Source: Firmicutes bacterium CAG:238 (GTDB taxonomy: Bacteria; Bacillota; Clostridia; Peptostreptococcales; Anaerovoracaceae). Taken from it: a stretch of DNA of 6,594 nt. The position numbers were made by a program, and so were the translations under genes. Where the stretch lies: assembly GCA_000435615.1 (NCBI GenBank), contig FR881960.1:1123-7716 (forward strand), written 5' to 3'. The first letter of the stretch is position 1. The number at the start of each line of letters is the position of its first letter. The notes under the pieces are model-generated. The model was not told the DNA's origin and ran no database searches. It was given only the letters and a program-made list of their open reading frames with translations. Below, piece after piece: positions 5,657 through 6,594 of the stretch.

Positions 5657-5680
5657 TCTCCTGTATTGGAGGTAAATGAA

Positions 5681-6358
5681 ATGAATCTTACAAAACCTTT
5701 GAATAAATATTTCGATCATACGCTTCTCAAACCGGAAGCGACTGCAGCACAGATTGACAAGCTTTGTGACGAAGCACGCGAGTGGGACTTCTACTCGGTC
5801 TGCGTAAACAGCTGTTATGTGTCTCGCTGCACGGACAACCTCAGAGGCACCGATGTGAAGGTTGCCGCTGTCGTGGGTTTTCCGCTCGGTGCCTGCACAA
5901 GCGCATCCAAGGCGTTTGAGACCGAAGAGGCTTGCAAAGACGGCGCGCGCGAAGTTGACATGGTTCTCAATGTTGGCATTTTCAAGACCGGCGATTATGA
6001 TTACATACGCGACGACATCGCAGCGGTTGTGGAAGCTGCTTCCAAGTACGGTGCCATCGTCAAGGTAATCCTCGAAACCTGCCTGCTTTCGGACGACGAA
6101 ATCGTCGAGGCATGCAAGCTTTCCAAAGAAGCCGGTGCTCACTTCGTCAAAACATCCACGGGATTCAACGCAGGAGGTGCGACCGCAGAAGACGTTGCCC
6201 TCATGAAAAAAACCGTCGGCGATACTCTTGAAGTCAAGGCAAGCGGAGGCATCCGGGATTATGACACAGCAATGGCTATGATCGAGGCAGGCGCAGACAG
6301 AATCGGCGCTTCCGCGTCCGTAGCAATCATGGAGGTATATAATAATGAACATAACTAG
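5681..6358 (+). CDS. deoC: Deoxyribose-phosphate aldolase
   Basis: A 225-residue cytoplasmic class I aldolase that splits 2-deoxyribose 5-phosphate into glyceraldehyde 3-phosphate and acetaldehyde, the last step of deoxynucleoside breakdown. Landmarks: FDHTLLKPEAT (11-21), VVGFPLGACTSASKAFE (64-80), EVDMVLNVG (91-99, with the proton-relay Asp93), KVILETCLL (128-136), FVKTSTGF (155-162, with the Schiff-base Lys157) and VKASGGIR (185-192, Lys186), then RIGASASVAIM near the end. All expected catalytic residues are present and length is normal for DeoC. The ATG at 5681 follows GGAGG by seven bases and begins exactly where homology begins; an upstream extension of the frame has no ribosome binding site and overlaps the divergent gene. 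Unlike many deo operons, no nucleoside phosphorylase or phosphopentomutase gene is adjacent; its 3' end instead overlaps a small membrane-protein gene by 14 bases. Confidence 0.97.
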   Translation: MNLTKPLNKYFDHTLLKPEATAAQIDKLCDEAREWDFYSVCVNSCYVSRCTDNLRGTDVKVAAVVGFPLGACTSASKAFETEEACKDGAREVDMVLNVGIFKTGDYDYIRDDIAAVVEAASKYGAIVKVILETCLLSDDEIVEACKLSKEAGAHFVKTSTGFNAGGATAEDVALMKKTVGDTLEVKASGGIRDYDTAMAMIEAGADRIGASASVAIMEVYNNEHN

Positions 6359-6527
6359 AAAAGGAAGTTTCTTCAAAGGCCTGTTCTGCGCACTCATCGC
6401 AGTAACCTGCCTTTTCGCTGAAAAAATCGGCTTGGCAGCCCCCGGAGAAGACTGGTGGATTGCCGGTGTAGTTGTAGGCGGCATCGCGGCAATCGCCTAT
6501 TTCAAGAAATGCTTTGAACGCCGATAG
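6345..6527 (+). CDS. Small membrane protein with two predicted helices, 60 residues, function unknown
   Basis: The ATG lies inside the last codons of deoC, in another frame, with a 14-base overlap; GGAGG (6331-6335) is nine bases upstream, so translation is probably coupled to deoC. The protein has a basic N-terminus (R5, K6, K11), a hydrophobic segment at about 12-25, a short polar turn (EKIGLAAPGED), a second hydrophobic Gly/Ala-rich segment at about 37-53 starting WWIAGVVVGG, and a basic end KKCFERR. Basic residues at both ends predict a hairpin with both termini in the cytoplasm. I recognise no family. The ribosome binding site, clean stop and well-formed membrane topology support a real gene, but function cannot be inferred from deoC. 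Confidence 0.72.
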   Translation: MNITRKGSFFKGLFCALIAVTCLFAEKIGLAAPGEDWWIAGVVVGGIAAIAYFKKCFERR

Positions 6528-6594
6528 ACCGCGCGTGCCGCGCGTGTTGTCCGGACGGCGCGTGCAGTCTGTGCGCCGGCCATCCGTGCGCCGG
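6528..6594. repeat. Very GC-rich repetitive tail at the right edge
   Basis: Just after the small membrane-protein gene the sequence changes abruptly to G/C-dominated repeats: a perfect tandem pair of CCGCGCGTG (6529-6537, 6538-6546) and two copies of GTGCGCCGG (6571-6579, 6586-6594) 15 bases apart. There is no T-tract and no evident intrinsic terminator. The region may continue beyond the window. Confidence 0.65.

Noticed and set aside
5594..6484. 296-codon minus-strand frame opposite deoC
   Set aside because: It is antisense to deoC, which has its full set of catalytic residues, and it would cover the divergent promoter region.

Overview
The window looks like a chromosomal fragment from a Gram-positive anaerobe of the Bacillota, most likely class Clostridia. 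The reasons are the strong AGGAGG-type ribosome binding sites before nearly every gene, the TTGACA/TATAAT-like promoters, the metG-tatD gene order familiar from Bacillota, and a MetRS with a single CxxC/CxxC zinc knuckle and a C-terminal tRNA-binding domain. Genus cannot be assigned from the sequence alone. Base composition is moderate inside genes but becomes very GC-rich and repetitive at both edges, so one or both window ends may be contig ends or intergenic repeats.

Layout: bases 1-5562 are read on the minus strand. From upstream to downstream these are a 159-residue two-helix membrane protein of unknown function (5083-5562), aspartate kinase (3653-4987), a cytidylate kinase-like protein (3039-3656), a 57-residue single-helix membrane protein (2869-3042), methionyl-tRNA synthetase metG (906-2867), a 415-bp intergenic stretch with repeats and a terminator-like inverted repeat, and the N-terminal 163 residues of a TatD-family metal-dependent hydrolase (1-490, cut by the window edge). 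A divergent promoter region (5563-5680) separates this block from two plus-strand genes: deoC (5681-6358) and an overlapping 60-residue two-helix membrane protein (6345-6527).

The four genes from aspartate kinase to metG form a very tight unit. Two junctions are ATGA overlaps and the third has a one-base gap, so they are almost certainly one transcript with coupled translation. The unit joins entry into the aspartate amino-acid family (lysine, threonine, methionine) with charging of tRNA-Met. The candidate promoter for it lies only about 55 bases before the aspartate kinase start, which leaves no room for a lysine riboswitch or T-box. deoC (deoxyribose-phosphate breakdown) is a separate metabolic unit read the other way.

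Most of the window is ordinary housekeeping metabolism. The less ordinary points are the two small membrane proteins tucked into operons, two places where a terminator-like hairpin is interleaved with the next gene's promoter, and a cluster of direct and inverted GTGCCAA/TTGGCAC repeats downstream of metG. I see no CRISPR array, mobile element, rRNA or tRNA, and no convincing new multi-gene system.
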